A stretch of DNA of 64,000 nucleotides from Haemaphysalis longicornis (GCA_013339765.2 CM023450.1:188126688-188190687), one strand, 5' to 3'. Positions 13,247 through 24,750 are shown, numbered from the stretch's first letter. Notes: a model not told the origin generated them from the sequence alone. Made by a program: numbers and translations.

Positions 13247-13296
13247 TAAATGCTTGCTACCAGGTTTATCAAACGGAATTACCTTCCCAAATTTCT

Positions 13297-13390
13297 TTTT
13301 TTTTTCAATTCAACTTTATTTACCAAGAAGGGAATACATTATGATTTGCAACACATCATCTGAGCACATGGCAACCTCGCTTGGTTAAAC
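13297..13390 (-). repeat. Possible retroelement 3' tail
   Basis: A run of Ts followed by CAATTCAACTTTATTTACC reads on the minus strand as an AATAAAG-like signal followed by an A tail. This looks like the 3' end of a LINE or processed copy, but the body is too short to assign. Confidence 0.35.
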
Positions 13391-14088
13391 AAGCGCAAGC
13401 CATTATACATGCCGGAGGAGGAACGACGTAAACAAGATTGTGCGGTTCGGAACCCAGATATTAACCATGAAAGAAACAGTAATGAAATCTTCGTTTCTTT
13501 TTATTCCCACATATGCGCGGGATGCGCAAATTTTTCTCAGCGTTTTTGTGTTGTTGCGCACGCCTCCAGCTACAGTCGCAGGCATCGGCATAAAGAAGGT
13601 GTGAGCAATATAGGCGTCTATTCTGACAAAATTACTGTTGTTGTAGTTTGCTACGGAAAATGGCTACCGGACTGAAGAGTAAATAAAGCACATTTGAATC
13701 CGCATCGCTTTAGATTTGAACCCGGGTCTACAGAGCAGGAACCGTAAGCCGCATTCTACTCCACACTGTTGAAGCCCTGGAACCAAGAATGTCGTTGTTG
13801 ATGTTCCTTCTTTGGGGGCCCGTGCACACCAGTACGAATGCCCGATTAACAAAAGTATGCATTGGAAACGTGTGTTATTGAATAGTGCGTGCTGCGTGAT
13901 GCATAAACGGGACGGTACGTGAGTGGAACAGGGAATCTCTGGATTACGCCCGTATGGTTGTTGAAAGAATTCGCGGGGAAAAAAACAAAAGCGAAAGAGA
14001 AACAATTAATTTCAGTAATGAAGAGTAAAGGGAACCTTGCCTAAAGTTCGCCAGGAAGTTTGTAATGTTTTCTTTTTTTCTTTTCCAG

Positions 14089-14241
14089 AAATAACGGGCC
14101 TTCTGTGTCACACGGCGGCACCGCAGTACCTGGCTGCTGAGTTACCCCCAGCGTGTGATTTTTTCATCGCTGACGTAGACTTCACCGCAAGCAAGCACCA
14201 GAAATACCACCCGTACATGGCGAACGTACAACTCAAGCCAG
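14089..14241 (+). CDS. Exon 3 of the split gene
   Basis: The acceptor has an excellent pyrimidine tract (14067-14088, ending TTCCAG) and the donor is CAG/GTGCGT at 14242. Phase 1 in, 1 out; 50 complete codons, from ITGLLCHTAAPQYL through PPACDFFIADVDFT to MANVQLKP. The two Cys residues and the hydrophobic FFIADV strand suggest a folded extracellular domain. This is one of the strongest exons because the composition is protein-like and both splice sites are good. The family is not recognised with confidence. Confidence 0.65.
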
Positions 14242-16352
14242 GTGCGTTAGAGCTGTTTAAAAAGCGACGATGAATGATATGAAATCGCCGTTAAACGAGG
14301 GACTTACACAGAAAGAGTGTCAAATGAGCCCATTGAAATCGGCTTGGTTGATGCGCGATATCACGCCATTTTGCTTGAAAAAATCCATTCTCGCAGTTAC
14401 GTCGCCCACCAGAAAGGCACACGTCGGGATGGAAAGGATACCAGTATTCCCCACGCAGATACCGCACGTCAAATAAATAGGTTGCCCGCACCAATAACGT
14501 TAAAAAAAAGCAAAGTGCCCAGTACGTTCTCGTGCTGTGGTACTACGAAGAAAGTTTCGTCAACATCGCACAAATAATCAGAAACGGTATGTTTAGTCAC
14601 CTGAAAAGGCAAGCGCAACATTTTTGACGAGAGCAGAAGAGGAAATATGACGCGAAATTTTTAGCTAACGTCTAAATAAATAATCTTCACGTTATTCCTA
14701 AGCGCAAATTTAGTGCCACTGCTTCGCCAAGTAATCACGTAAGGTAATCGTAAAGTTTTCCGCGCCATCATTTTAAGAAACATTTGATCAATACGTTACT
14801 AAAATAGTTCTTCTGTGTCTGTAGCTTGATTTACGTTTTGTTATTAATAGGCCGAATCATCATCAATAAGCACTTGTAGATCATGGTTGGCATCCGTCTA
14901 TTTTTTTCCCCCTGCTTTCATTGCGTTTGGATAGGCTGGAATGCGTTTTACGATTCGCATGGCCCTGCATCCCTGGCAATTATTTCTTTCAAGTCCACCT
15001 TTCAAAGATCTGTACACGCAGTTGTTTTCGTATATCAGAAAGTCTAAATTGACTAACTTAACGCAGTGTGTGTGTTATTGTGTTCAGGTTGTAAACACAT
15101 CTGTTTACAATGCTTTGTTGCAACCTTGTGTCATGTGGCGATTCAGGGCGAGAACAATTGTGGAGAACCAGCCAGAAATTGTTCCTTAGAAGAATATGTA
15201 TGCGTGGATTCAACTAAATGTCTCACCTCTCGTTTGTACTTTACTAGGTAAGGCATTGGCGTATCCATATTTATCTTCATTCTGGTAATGAATAGGGTGA
15301 CCTTGCCCATCGGATAGGGGCCAGACATGCCATGAAGGAGGGCTACCTAGAGCCACTGGTGACAGGCACTACGGCACATCCAACCTTGAAATTGGAGGCT
15401 TGTGGCCAGACTTCAACTCTTCTTATTTTCTTTGAAAGGCGTCTCCTCAATGCTACTGTACGCGCATAGGTGAAAGGGGGAGGTTGTTTATAGAGGCAGC
15501 CTCAGGAAACGGAAGATGGCGCCCATACGTGACTTAGACGCTCAGTGTGTGACGCTATTGCGCTCTTAGGCCCCCTTCGCATAGCAAAAACTTTGTCAGC
15601 GCTGAAAACTGTCGCTCTTCTTCTCACGCCATTTGTGGGGGGAGCGACTTCGATCGCGTAGTTTCAGAGACAACCGACGCTGGCGGTACGGACATTTCCG
15701 CTTACGGTCAGCGCCTCAGGAGAATTCGGCTTCTCTGGCCGACGACCCGTCACAAGAACGCGTCTATATACATACGCAAAGTTCATCGGAAGGGGATTGT
15801 ATGGCGATCAGAAGAGTGATGGCCCTTCACTCTCAACAAAACTGGTAGTAAAACGGCAGTAACGGATTAAATTTACTAACTCCTTACGTACTTTACTCCC
15901 CCAGAAAGGTACGTAGGACCTGCCACTAAGTATGGAACCTACATGCTATCGTTGCTAGTCTAGACCGGGCACGTAGTAACTGCCCCTTGTTTAAAACTAA
16001 CATTCACTGATAATTCTAAGAAATATTGAACATAAAAACAGCGGCATTTTTCAAACCGAAAATCATGGTTAAAAGGCTCTTGCAAGTCCACATGCTGATT
16101 TGTATATTCTCAAATTCAAATGCATAATTGTAAAATTATCACTAACATACATGATTTCTGCGACAGGCCCACTCTATCTGTCAGAGGACTTCCCGTTGCG
16201 GTCTGTAAAAGCAACAAGAGCCGATGTATTCCCAGGGTAACTGAGTTATACTCGCTCTCCACGAATAGCCTGCTGTTTTCTGCTCCATTTGGTGTCTCAG
16301 GGTTATAGGGTTATATGCGCGTCTTAAATATTTCTATGTCGTGCTGCGCACT
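14242..16352. other. Intron 3, first part: no assigned feature
   Basis: Mostly AT-rich, with a GC-richer patch at about 15480-15760 that may be a decayed DNA-transposon remnant. I found no terminal repeat pair or domain to support that. Confidence 0.3.
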
Positions 16353-16616
16353 CAGCCGATCCACACCCGCCGCGGTGGCTCAGTGGCTGAGGCGTTGCGC
16401 TGCTGAGCACGAGGTCGCGGGTTCGATTCCCGGCCGCGGCGGCCGCTTTTCTGATGGAGGCGAAACGTAAAAACGCCCGTGTGTACGAGATTTCGGCGCA
16501 CGTTGAAGATCCCCAGGTGGTCAAAATTAATCCGGAGCCCTCCACTACGGCGCGCCTCATCGCCTGCGTTGCGTCGGCGCGTTAAACCCTACAATCAATC
16601 AATCAGCCGATCCACA
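16353..16616 (+). mobile_element. Ruka-type tRNA-derived SINE with 13-bp target-site duplications
   Basis: The body at 16366-16603 (238 bp) has a tRNA-like head with an A box (TGGCTCAGTGGCTGAGG, 16378-16394) and a B box (GGTTCGATTCC, 16420-16430). It ends in a short (CAAT)n tail. The 13-bp sequence CAGCCGATCCACA flanks it exactly at 16353-16365 and 16604-16616. Complete ends and perfect duplications indicate a recent insertion. SINEs of this type are known from ticks. The A and B boxes would act as an internal RNA polymerase III promoter. Confidence 0.9.
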
Positions 16617-17323
16617 TTATCACGCGTAGCTTTTTACTAAAATGTGCACGGCCAGTTGTTAAAAGCAATAAGTACCTTGTAGATACCGCGACAAGTAACT
16701 GGTTAGTGTTCTTTTAGCACTTTTCACGCCCTTTTTAAGAGTGTTTCATGGCCTTTTTAGCATCTAAGGACTGAGATATGTTTTCTTCGAGTTTTGTACG
16801 AGTCTCACCCCGCCTACGAAAAGCTGAAGTGCCCTCTCTTTTACAGAAATCAGTGCAATGCCGGCAAAGATCTAAACCATATTATATATAAGCTTTGCCA
16901 TGTGCAGCCAGCCTAAAATACCAGACTGTATATGTTAAGGAATCTATTGTACTCCATACAATAATCAAACATCCCATCCTAAGGACGGCAATACGGATCA
17001 CAGGTCATCGCTTTCCTACAACTGGAACGCCTGTGCAGCTCTCGTGATAGTCGGCGCCATTGTGAGGATTTTTTCTAATTACGGACTGGACTCAAAAAAA
17101 CGTCTGCATGTGGCACCAGAAAGCACACGAGTGCCTGCCTTCCTCCCAAAACTCGTTTCAATGAAAATTGTTTGCTTCAATAAGGTTCCAAAATGACCGT
17201 GCAAGAGTTTCGGTAACCTTTATCTGCATCAGTCACATGTGGTGCAGTTAGGCGCTTCTACGGATGGACGAGCACTTTAAGTAACCTCGAAGAAGGTCGC
17301 TCAAAATACACCACTCTCACCAG

Positions 17324-17547
17324 CCTCGCAGAAGGACGACATGAAGAAACGCATGGCCAAGGCGCCGGGCAAGGGTCTCATTCTCATGGTCAGCCGGCAG
17401 TCGGTGAGGTCTCAGAACGCGATCCGTGTCCAGGCTGTGGTGCGGGGGATGCTGCAGATCGTCACCGAACTCAACGCAGACGGCGTCGGACTAAACGAAG
17501 GGGAGCTGCTAGAGACAAGTATGGCGGACGTCAAGGCCGACGCGGCG
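17324..17547 (+). CDS. Exon 4 of the split gene
   Basis: The acceptor is CTCTCACCAG (to 17323) and the donor GCG/GTAAGC (17548). Phase 1 in, 0 out; 74 complete codons with blocks such as KAPGKGLILMVSRQSVRS and VQAVVRGMLQIVTELNADG. A second possible acceptor eight bases downstream would give phase 0 and would not join to exon 3, so the upstream one is chosen. The exon is GC-rich compared with its flanks, as expected for coding DNA here. The mix of helix-forming and hydrophobic residues is protein-like, but I recognise no catalytic motif. Confidence 0.65.
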
Positions 17548-19239
17548 GTAAGCGCCGTTATGAAACAAGCGTGCTTTGCATTTACATACGTGACAGACGT
17601 TCTATAGAGCGGTGCTTAGTAAAACACGGGATTGCTTTATTGCGTGTAATAAATACACACACAGATGGACTCAATACGAAGCATTCGGCTGGCGTTACAG
17701 AACCGTTAGGCGGGTGTTTACAGCATAATCAAAGGGGTCCACCCCAAGAGAAATATCCTACGATTGCAACCAAGGCAGCATGCTGAATTTAGAAAACGCA
17801 ATCAACAATGCCTAACCTTCAAGCCATCGTACAAAGCATGTAAAGACTATAGCAATGGTGATAACCTTGCGTGCCATAAGCCATCCTCCGTATTCATGCA
17901 ATAACCACGGTCGTAAAAACCTTCCATGAGATTCCTTTGACACCGTCGCAGTGGTGGAGGCATTGGAAAGCCCGGAAGCAGAGGATGTTGAATAAACCTT
18001 TTGTCGACATATAACACCAGGGTACGGTCATGATAACCTTTCCTTGAAAATGTGGCGTGTTCCCTCACACAGAGGTGGCAGACAAATGAACACCGTTGTA
18101 ATGAAGGGTTTCACAGAGTGCCTTTAGGAGCTATTTACTAAGCGTAATTGGGGGACCTTAAGGATACAAGAAAACAAAGAATGTGCCACAATTTCTAATC
18201 TGCGGAACAAAGCGTAATTTTTAGTGATTTCTACAAGACCTCCAAATGACACTTCAGAAACTTCACACATATTCTTAGTTGCGCTGAAGACAATTATATA
18301 TCAAATAAAAGCCATTTGCATACACACGCAGAAAGAGGCCCCTTAAACATGTGTAATTGACACGGCAAGAGGTGAGAGAGTATAACTGTCTTCGACAAGT
18401 CCGTCCTGCCACGAAGTAATTAAACTAAAATGCGGAGAAAACTTGTGTAGGCTGGCAGGGGGGTGGGTGGGAATGGCGCGAGTGCTGTGGAGCAGCCAAG
18501 ATTAGGATACCTCTATCGCTAACAAGACATATATGCTGCATGTGCATCCTCCTGCTTTTGAAAAACCCCTGTAAATATTATGCACCTTATAAGACAACAT
18601 ACGTCACAATATAAGTCACGTAAGCAGGAATTAAAAGCGTGAAAACCATGAGTGGAAACTAGCAACATGAACTAGGTGCCACACTCAGCTGTCTAAATCG
18701 ATTTTTACCAGTTGAAATTAAGATAAACAAGTGGAAGTGGTCTTCTCACGTCCAGTGCACAACTGAAACTGTAAATCTATCAAAATAAGGAAACCGTTAA
18801 CGAAAACGGGGACTAAAAGGAAGCAAATGCCGAAAACTTCGGTACAGTTTAATATTCGCGTGTTTGCATAGCTCTCAAAATCTGCTTATACTGTGCCACC
18901 AAACGGCTGCCGTAGCAGCCCCAGTTAGTTAATATGAAACTTTGACTGATAGGTATCGTTCACCCATACTGACGAAATAACCCGGGAAGTGTTATATCGA
19001 TTAGCGTCATTGCTATATATACATAAATATAATAATAGTTCTGTATATCTCCTTGACAGCGAGGGCACCTTCATTCCTCTTTCACCAAGACTTCTGGCTA
19101 CCCCACGCAAACTTTTATTACAACTGCAAATACAAATTCGCAAAGATTACAGCTGTTGTTCAATTCTTGAAATGGCTTCGCGCAGCTAAATTTTTCAGAA
19201 CATATATTTAGCTGCCGTGTCATCTTACCTTTTCTGCAG
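17548..19239. other. Intron 4: no assigned feature
   Basis: AT-rich non-coding sequence of 1.7 kb, the shortest intron of the model. I see no repeat or RNA gene in it. Confidence 0.35.
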
Positions 19240-19340
19240 ATATTGTCGGACGAGTTGCGCACGTACCATGGTCTCTACAGGCACAATACCTACAAAGGAT
19301 CTACGCAAGCCTTCAAAGGTCTCATCGCCAAGGTGGCCTC
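19240..19340 (+). CDS. Exon 5 of the split gene
   Basis: The acceptor is CCTTTTCTGCAG (to 19239) and the donor GTAAGT (19341). Phase 0 in, 2 out; 33 complete codons, starting ILSDELRTYHGLYRHNTYKG. The last codon is completed by the first base of exon 6 to Ser. Both splice sites match consensus well and the frame is rich in Tyr, Lys and Gly. No motif is recognised. Confidence 0.65.
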
Positions 19341-19559
19341 GTAAGTGAAGTGTTGGCTACGCTCGGAAACCTGTACGTCCAAACCGATCCAACGATGTCC
19401 TGGTAGAACGTTTATGCAGCACCACCCTGTCACACAAACAACCACCTGCTTGGACCACGTGCATTCGTACGGTGTTATCCCGAAAGCATTGTTGTTAGCC
19501 TACAGTAGAAGTTGTAGTGTTCAGCTCTCGGAGTAGCTGGAGTCTCCCAGTAGTGCCCT

Positions 19560-19850
19560 GGTAGCACCCTACAGAATCCGAAAGTCGGAGTGGCGCTGGC
19601 TACCACTCGCAAGCGCAAGCAACGATTACCTTAACATAGATACCGAAGAAATTGGAGGAAAGCAAAGCCCCGCCGCTAGCGTTGTTGCCGTCGCCACAGA
19701 CGCGTATTCTGGAGGTCGTGGGTTCGGATCGCAGACGGCGGTCATGTGTTTTTCCACTTTGTATTTGCGAAAAAGTTTATCTTCACTGAAAAAATTAAAA
19801 ACGATCTTCCATGTGTTCCCCCTCGCTTTCCTTGGCTTTCTTGACTACAT
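19560..19850 (+). mobile_element. tRNA-like SINE, second family, copy A
   Basis: The tRNA-like core at 19666-19745 has an anticodon-arm-like hairpin and a B box (GGTTCGGATC). The flanks match the other copies at 21.4-25.8 kb: an upstream GTCGGAGTGGCGCTGGC block and a downstream CTTTCTTGACT block. The Penelope-derived insert at 19851-21294 directly abuts its 3' end. Confidence 0.65.
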
Positions 19851-21294
19851 ATAAAAAAAAAACACTGCGCACAAATTAACGGGGACTAGAACACATGAAG
19901 ACAGCACAAGTGCAGCCTCGTCCCTAGTGTATTATTGCACACATCAAACCCTTAAATGCCCATGCGCCCAATCGTCATGCCCCCCGTGCGTCACAGTTCT
20001 CGGCGCACGCAGCCGAACATACAAAAAAACCGTAACAACAAAACCACAAAATAAACTTTGAAGCGCACGAATGGCAAAAAAAAACAGCAAAGATAACCGC
20101 ATCACTCATGGGCTAAGACCCCCTTCCCACCCCCAACACGCATGCCCAGGAGAGGCACCGAAAGAGTGCTCAATGTGCATCGAAATATGCGACTTCTCGA
20201 TTAAGCAGGCTCAGTGGCTAAGGCGTCGCGCTGCTGAGAACGAGGTCGCGGGTTCGATTCTCAACCACGTCGCCCACTTTTCTGATGGAGGCGAACAGCA
20301 AAAACGCCCGTGTGTACGACATTTCTGCGCACGTTAATGATCCCCAGGTGGTTGAAATTTATCCGGAGCCCTCCACTACGTCGCGCATCATCACGTGCGT
20401 TGCGTCGGCGCATTAAACCCTACAATCAATAAATCGATTAAGCAGGGCGATATACGGATGACTGATGCAATCGTAACCAGCTTTTATGATGTGGGTGGTT
20501 TCTACAATTTCTCGCGTTTGCTGCTTCCTACGTCAGCAAAGGATGGCTGTGCGCTCAAACACGGACACAATCAGGAATGCATGCGCGGCAATGAGAAGAC
20601 AAGTGGCTCAGGTCACGTTTTTCTTTTGAATTGTTATGTTCTTGAAACCTGACATTCAAACACCGTCCCGTTTGGCTAATGTATACTTTGCCGCAGGCAA
20701 GTGGCACCGAATAAATAAACGGGAGGGTGTGTGAATGTCCAGCTTAAAGAACATAACTATTCAAAAGAAAAACGTGTCCTGAGCCACTTGTCTTCTAGCT
20801 GCCGCGCATGCATTCCTGATTCTGTGCCTGTGTTTGAGCGCACAGCCATCCTCGACATAAAAACAGCAAACGCGAGAAATTGTAGAAGCCAGCCACATCA
20901 TAAAGGCTGGTTCGGGTTGCATTATTCATCCGTCTATCGCCCTTCCTAATCAAGAAGTCGCATATTTAGATGGACAGTGAGCGCTATTTCGGTGCCTCTT
21001 GTGGTGAGGCGTGTTGGGGGTGGGAAGGGGGTCTTAACCTATGTATGATGCGGTTATCTTTGCTGTTTTTTTTCGCCATTCGTGCGCTTCAGAGTTTGTT
21101 TTGTGGTGGGGTTTGTTACGACTTTTTATATGTTCGGCTGAGTGCACCGAGAACTGTGGCGCATGGGGGGTGGGACGAATGGGCGCTTGGGCATTTAAGG
21201 CTTTCATGTGTGCTATAATAAACTAGTTGCAAGTCTGCGCTTGTGCTGTCTTCATGTGTTCTAGTTCCCGTTAACTTTGCGCGCAGTTTTTTTT
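19851..21294. mobile_element. Inverted pair of Penelope-like 3' ends
   Basis: Two arms are near-reverse-complements around a centre at about 20712. The right arm (20717-21294, +) and left arm (20711-19851, -, with a SINE inserted) both encode the GIY-YIG endonuclease region of a Penelope-like element. In the left arm VPLACGKVYISQTGRCLNV is readable from 20711 downward. In the right arm NVQLKEHNYSKEKRVLSHLS starts at 20734. The reverse transcriptase is missing from both. Both outer ends carry a run of A or T next to an identical 3' sequence. The left arm has a frameshift and a Gly-to-Ser change in the second half of the motif, and the right arm has lost the first half, so neither is active. 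Confidence 0.75.
20197..20446 (+). mobile_element. Ruka-type SINE inserted in the left Penelope arm, 5'-truncated
   Basis: The body at 20210-20433 matches the SINE at 16366-16603 but lacks the first dozen bases. TCGATTAAGCAGG flanks it at 20197-20209 and 20434-20446. It is therefore younger than the inverted Penelope pair. The B box GGTTCGATTC (20251-20260) is kept. Confidence 0.88.
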
Positions 21295-21429
21295 AGATGC
21301 ATTCTTACCAACTCGCCCAACTCTCAACCCTTTCTTAACTGCCTACCCTTATTTATGTCTTCATCAAGGAGCCCCTCATAGTCTGTTCTAATCAGCTACA
21401 AGCATATGCGAGGGTCTCTGTTCTGGCGG

Positions 21430-21800
21430 TCGTGGTGCCATGCGTAGCCTAAGGGTTCAACGCTGGTCGACCGCTTCCGACATGTTCTAGACACTCGAGT
21501 CACGACGCGGGGCTTTAAAAAGGTTTCCTTTACCCCGAGTAGTCGGAGTGGCGTTGGCAACCACCCCAAAGCGAGTGAACAATTAGCTTAACATGGATAC
21601 AGGAGAACGTAGAGGGGATCACAGTCCCGCCGCTAGCGTAACGGTAATCGCATCAGACACGTATTCCGGTGGGCATGGATTCGGATCCCACACGGTGGGC
21701 AGATCTTTCTATTTTTCAAAAAAAAATGTGCGTCTGTTTCAAGGATAATCAATTAGATACCTTTTACCTTTGCTTTCCTGGGCTTTCTTGACTGCCTACA
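21430..21800 (+). mobile_element. tRNA-like SINE, second family, copy B
   Basis: The tRNA-like core lies at about 21623-21701, with the same upstream block (CGAGTAGTCGGAGTGGCGTTGGC) and downstream CTTTCCTGGGCTTTCTTGACTG block as copies D to G. Point changes in the D-arm region suggest age. Confidence 0.65.
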
Positions 21801-21869
21801 CCGTATTGTTTTAAGTTTCCGCGCCCCTACCTTCCAAGTCTGATTTGCTGAAAAGTTTTACACCGCTAC

Positions 21870-21990
21870 ATATATACCCACACACGCATAAAAAAAATAA
21901 CACACACACACACACACATACAACACACACACACCATACACGATATATATATAGATATATATATCTATATATATATATATATATATATAG

Positions 21991-22020
<30 letters not shown>
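21870..22020. repeat. (CA)n and (TA)n microsatellite
   Basis: A CA-rich tract (about 21880-21945) passes into a nearly pure TA tract up to 22020, immediately before the palindrome at 22021. Confidence 0.9.
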
Positions 22021-22021
<1 letters not shown>

Positions 22022-22200
22022 GGTTAGTAGAGACAGAGACAAACGAAAAAGACGTAGAAATAAAATAAGTTTACTGACGCTTTAGGAGAGGACTCCCTTT
22101 CTTCAGGTACTCTGATGAAAGGGAGTCCCCTCCCTGAAACGTCAGTAAACCTATTTTTATTTTCTACGTCTTTCTCGTTCGTCTCCGTCTCTACTAACCT
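22021..22200. mobile_element. 180-bp palindromic MITE-like element in a TA tract
   Basis: The first 81 bases and the last 81 bases are reverse complements with few mismatches. The ends are AGGTTAGTAGAGAC at 22021 and its complement ending at 22200. The centre (about 22102-22118) is a short loop. It has no coding capacity. Arms meeting almost in the middle and a position inside (TA)n suggest a non-autonomous DNA element with a TA-type target, but no transposase family can be named. Confidence 0.7.
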
Positions 22201-22241
22201 TATTTTTTCTCGCTCTGTGTGAGTTTTATCTTTTCAGACTA

Positions 22242-22300
22242 TATATATATATACTATATATTATATATATATATATATATTATATATATTATATATATAC
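22242..22300. repeat. (TA)n microsatellite
   Basis: Almost pure TA run bordering the left arm of the next inverted repeat. Confidence 0.9.
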
Positions 22301-22893
22301 AGCGAATCAGAATAGGAATAGAGGGGCTCGTTGAAAATAGACCAAATAAAGTTTGGCAGTCAAGAAAACCTCGGAAAGCAAAGGGATGGATATGGTAGGT
22401 CATTGAAACAGATAAAGAATTTCGAAAGAAACCACCACACCGGTATTCTAGAGGTCGAGGGTTCGGATCCCACCTGGCGGGCATTTTTTCTCCACTTTCT
22501 TTCTTTGAAAATTCTTTATCTGTTTCAATGACCTACCATATCCTCCCCTTTGCTTTCCGCAGGTTTCCTTGATGGCCAACCCTTGTAAATATATGTATAT
22601 ATATAAAAATAGTAAGAAATTACATTGACATAAATACCCAAGAAAGTGGAAGGGGAAAAATAGCCCCGCTGGTAGAGTAGTGGTTAGTGCGCACCAGACC
22701 CGTATTCTGGAGGGTCGTGGGTTCGGATCCCACCTGCGGGGCAGTTTTCGTTCTCCACTTTTTCTTCCGAAATTCTTTATCTGTTTCAATGACCTACCAT
22801 ATCCTCCCCTTTTCTTTCCCAGGTTTTCTTGACTGCCAAACTTTACATCTGTCTTATTTTCAACGAGCCCCTCATCTCCTATTCTGATTCGCT
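22301..22893. repeat. Inverted pair of tRNA-like SINE copies C and D between TA tracts
   Basis: The left arm at about 22301-22430 is the reverse complement of the right arm at about 22765-22893, beginning AGCGAATCAGAATAGG and ending with its complement. Copy D (+) has a complete tRNA-like core at 22663-22743 with B box GGTTCGGATCC. Copy C keeps only the 3' half of the core (about 22439-22483). A second sequence matching the arm (about 22500-22590) lies inside. (TA)n tracts border both ends. The simplest reading is head-to-head copies joined by rearrangement; a fold-back unit that moves as a whole is the alternative. Confidence 0.6.
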
Positions 22894-22899
22894 ATATAT

Positions 22900-22945
<46 letters not shown>
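22894..22945. repeat. (TA)n microsatellite
   Basis: Nearly pure TA run between copies D and E of the tRNA-like SINE. Confidence 0.9.
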
Positions 22946-22949
<4 letters not shown>

Positions 22950-23425
22950 GCGATTCAGAAAATGGAAATGAGGGGCTCCGGAAATAAGACAGAAAATAAG
23001 GGGTTGGCATTCAAGAAAACCTGCGGAAAGCAAAGGGGAGGTTCTGGTGGGTCATAGAAGGAGATGAAGAATTATTTGAGTCGAAAAGAAAGTGGTGAAA
23101 AAATGCCCGCCGGGTGGGATCCGAACCCACGACCTCCAGAATACCGGTCTGGTGCGATAACCACTACGCTACCAGCGGGGCTGTTTCCCCAGCACTTTCT
23201 CGGGTATTTATGTTAAGGTATTTTTGTTTCCTGCACTTGGGGTGGTAGCCAGCGCCACTCGGACTACTCGGGTGAAGGGACCTTCTTTTTAACCCCGGGG
23301 CGTGACTCGAGAGTTACGACATGTCGAGAGTGGTCGACCAGCGTTGAACCCTCTTAAGCTCCCTTTGGCACCAAGGCTGCCAGAACAGAGGCCCTCGCTA
23401 AGCATGTAGCGAATCAGAAAATGGG
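22950..23425 (-). mobile_element. tRNA-like SINE, second family, copy E (full unit)
   Basis: The minus-strand unit has its tRNA-like core at 23104-23181. The full unit is longer than the core, about 470 bp. It is bordered at both ends by the same direct sequence (AGCGAATCAGAAAATGG-like, at about 22949 and 23408). That pattern is expected of a tandem unit or of target duplications. Confidence 0.65.
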
Positions 23426-23429
23426 AAAT

Positions 23430-23535
23430 GAGGGAAATGGGAAATGAAATGGGAAATGAAATATAATATATGATAATATATATATATATATATACTATAT
23501 ATATTATATATATATAATATATTTTGTGTATATGT
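23430..23535. repeat. GGGAAATGAAAT repeats and (TA)n
   Basis: A short GAAATGGGAAAT-type tandem passes into a TA/ATA tract immediately before the solo LTR. Confidence 0.85.
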
Positions 23536-23549
23536 ATGTATGTATAGAA

Positions 23550-23965
23550 TGCCGCGAACCATGTATGGGTTTGTTTATTGTTTGTTTTTACTGCCGGGCT
23601 ACGCCCGGCTGTGTTTTCTGCGTTCCAAAAGAAGCGCGTCTTCCATTCTTTACTTTTATGCCGCAAGGGCTATCACATTCAGATAAGCAGACTGTTTCGC
23701 CCTAACGTTACTAACCCAGAATAATATTCTGTGATCTACAATGTTCTGGATGTGATTCGACGGTTCCAGAAACACTTACGCCGAAAGATAAAAGCCTGCA
23801 GAGCAAACACCGCGGCATTCGACTCTCGACGCTCGACTACGCACGCCACTTTCTTGACTGCTGTTTCGCCACCTGTGTATTCTTTGAGTTGTTAGGGGAG
23901 CACAAGTTCACTCCAATAAACTTATTTTCTTTGAAGACAAGTGCGTGGACTTTGGCTTCGTGACA
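23550..23965 (+). repeat. Solo LTR of the same Gypsy family
   Basis: This 416-bp copy matches 9094-9534, with TGCCGCGAACCATG at the start, the CTACAATGTTCTGGATG block at 23736-23752 and the TCCAATAAAC polyadenylation region near 23913. No pol sequence flanks it, so it is a solo LTR. Its right end touches a LINE 3' fragment. Confidence 0.8.
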
Positions 23966-23981
23966 ATATATATAGAAGGAG

Positions 23982-24740
23982 ATGGAGAAAAAACTGTGTT
24001 TCCTTCGGGTAAAACTACGAAACGCAACAAAAGACGTCAAGCTAACGGCATACAAAACATTTATTCGCCCTGTACTAGAGTACGCCGGCGTAGTTTGGAG
24101 TCCCCATCAGGAATGTCTAAAAGCTGAAGTTGAGAGAATTCAAAGACTCGCCGCCAGATTCGTATGTTCAAAATACAAAAAAACTGACTCGGTTACCGAC
24201 ATGCTCACCGCATGCAATCTGGAATTGTTAGCAACTAGGCGGCAAAGGAACAGGATAAAATTATTATTTCAGGTTCTGCAACGCAATGTAAACATCGATA
24301 AAAACTTGTACATACGAGAACCTGGCAGACATAGCAAGAGGTTAAACCATAATGCAACAATCCGACCTTATGCCGCCCGCACGAACGTCTTTCGTTATTC
24401 GTTTTTCCCTGATGCCATAGAAAAGTGGAATAGCCTGCCTGCACACATTGCTGAATGTACCGATGTTAAAGCGTTCGAAAGTTTTCTTGACACATATGTT
24501 CCTTAAAGTGACGTCCCTTGAAACTTATTCGATGTTCTAGGTTCCTTGGCAGCTATTGCATGCTCTTCTTATTTGATAATATTGATAGTGTTCAATGGTC
24601 TCTGTGTGCTTTTGACTTTGTTTCTTTTCGTTTCTTGAAAGCGAATTGATGTAATCTTTGCGTGTGATGTATTCCCTCCCTGTAATAACCCTCAAATGAG
24701 GGTTGACAGTATGTTCAAATAAATAAAAATAATAAATATA
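23982..24740 (+). pseudogene. 5'-truncated LINE, C-terminal end of RT ORF plus 3' UTR
   Basis: An uninterrupted 174-codon frame (23982-24506) encodes the region after the RT palm of CR1/L2-like LINEs. YKTFIRPVLEYAGVVWSP lies at about residues 25-42 and a FFPDAIEKWNSLPAHI block lies before the stop. The 3' UTR ends in AAATAAATAAAAATAAT near 24740. There is no RT active site, so it is a dead 5' truncation, but the lack of stops suggests it is fairly young. Confidence 0.8.
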
Positions 24741-24742
24741 TA

Positions 24743-24750
24743 TATCTGTG

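Noticed and set aside
23430..23535. Regular short repeats as a CRISPR array
   Set aside because: The repeats are contiguous simple sequence with no unique spacers, in a eukaryotic context. No array exists elsewhere in the window.
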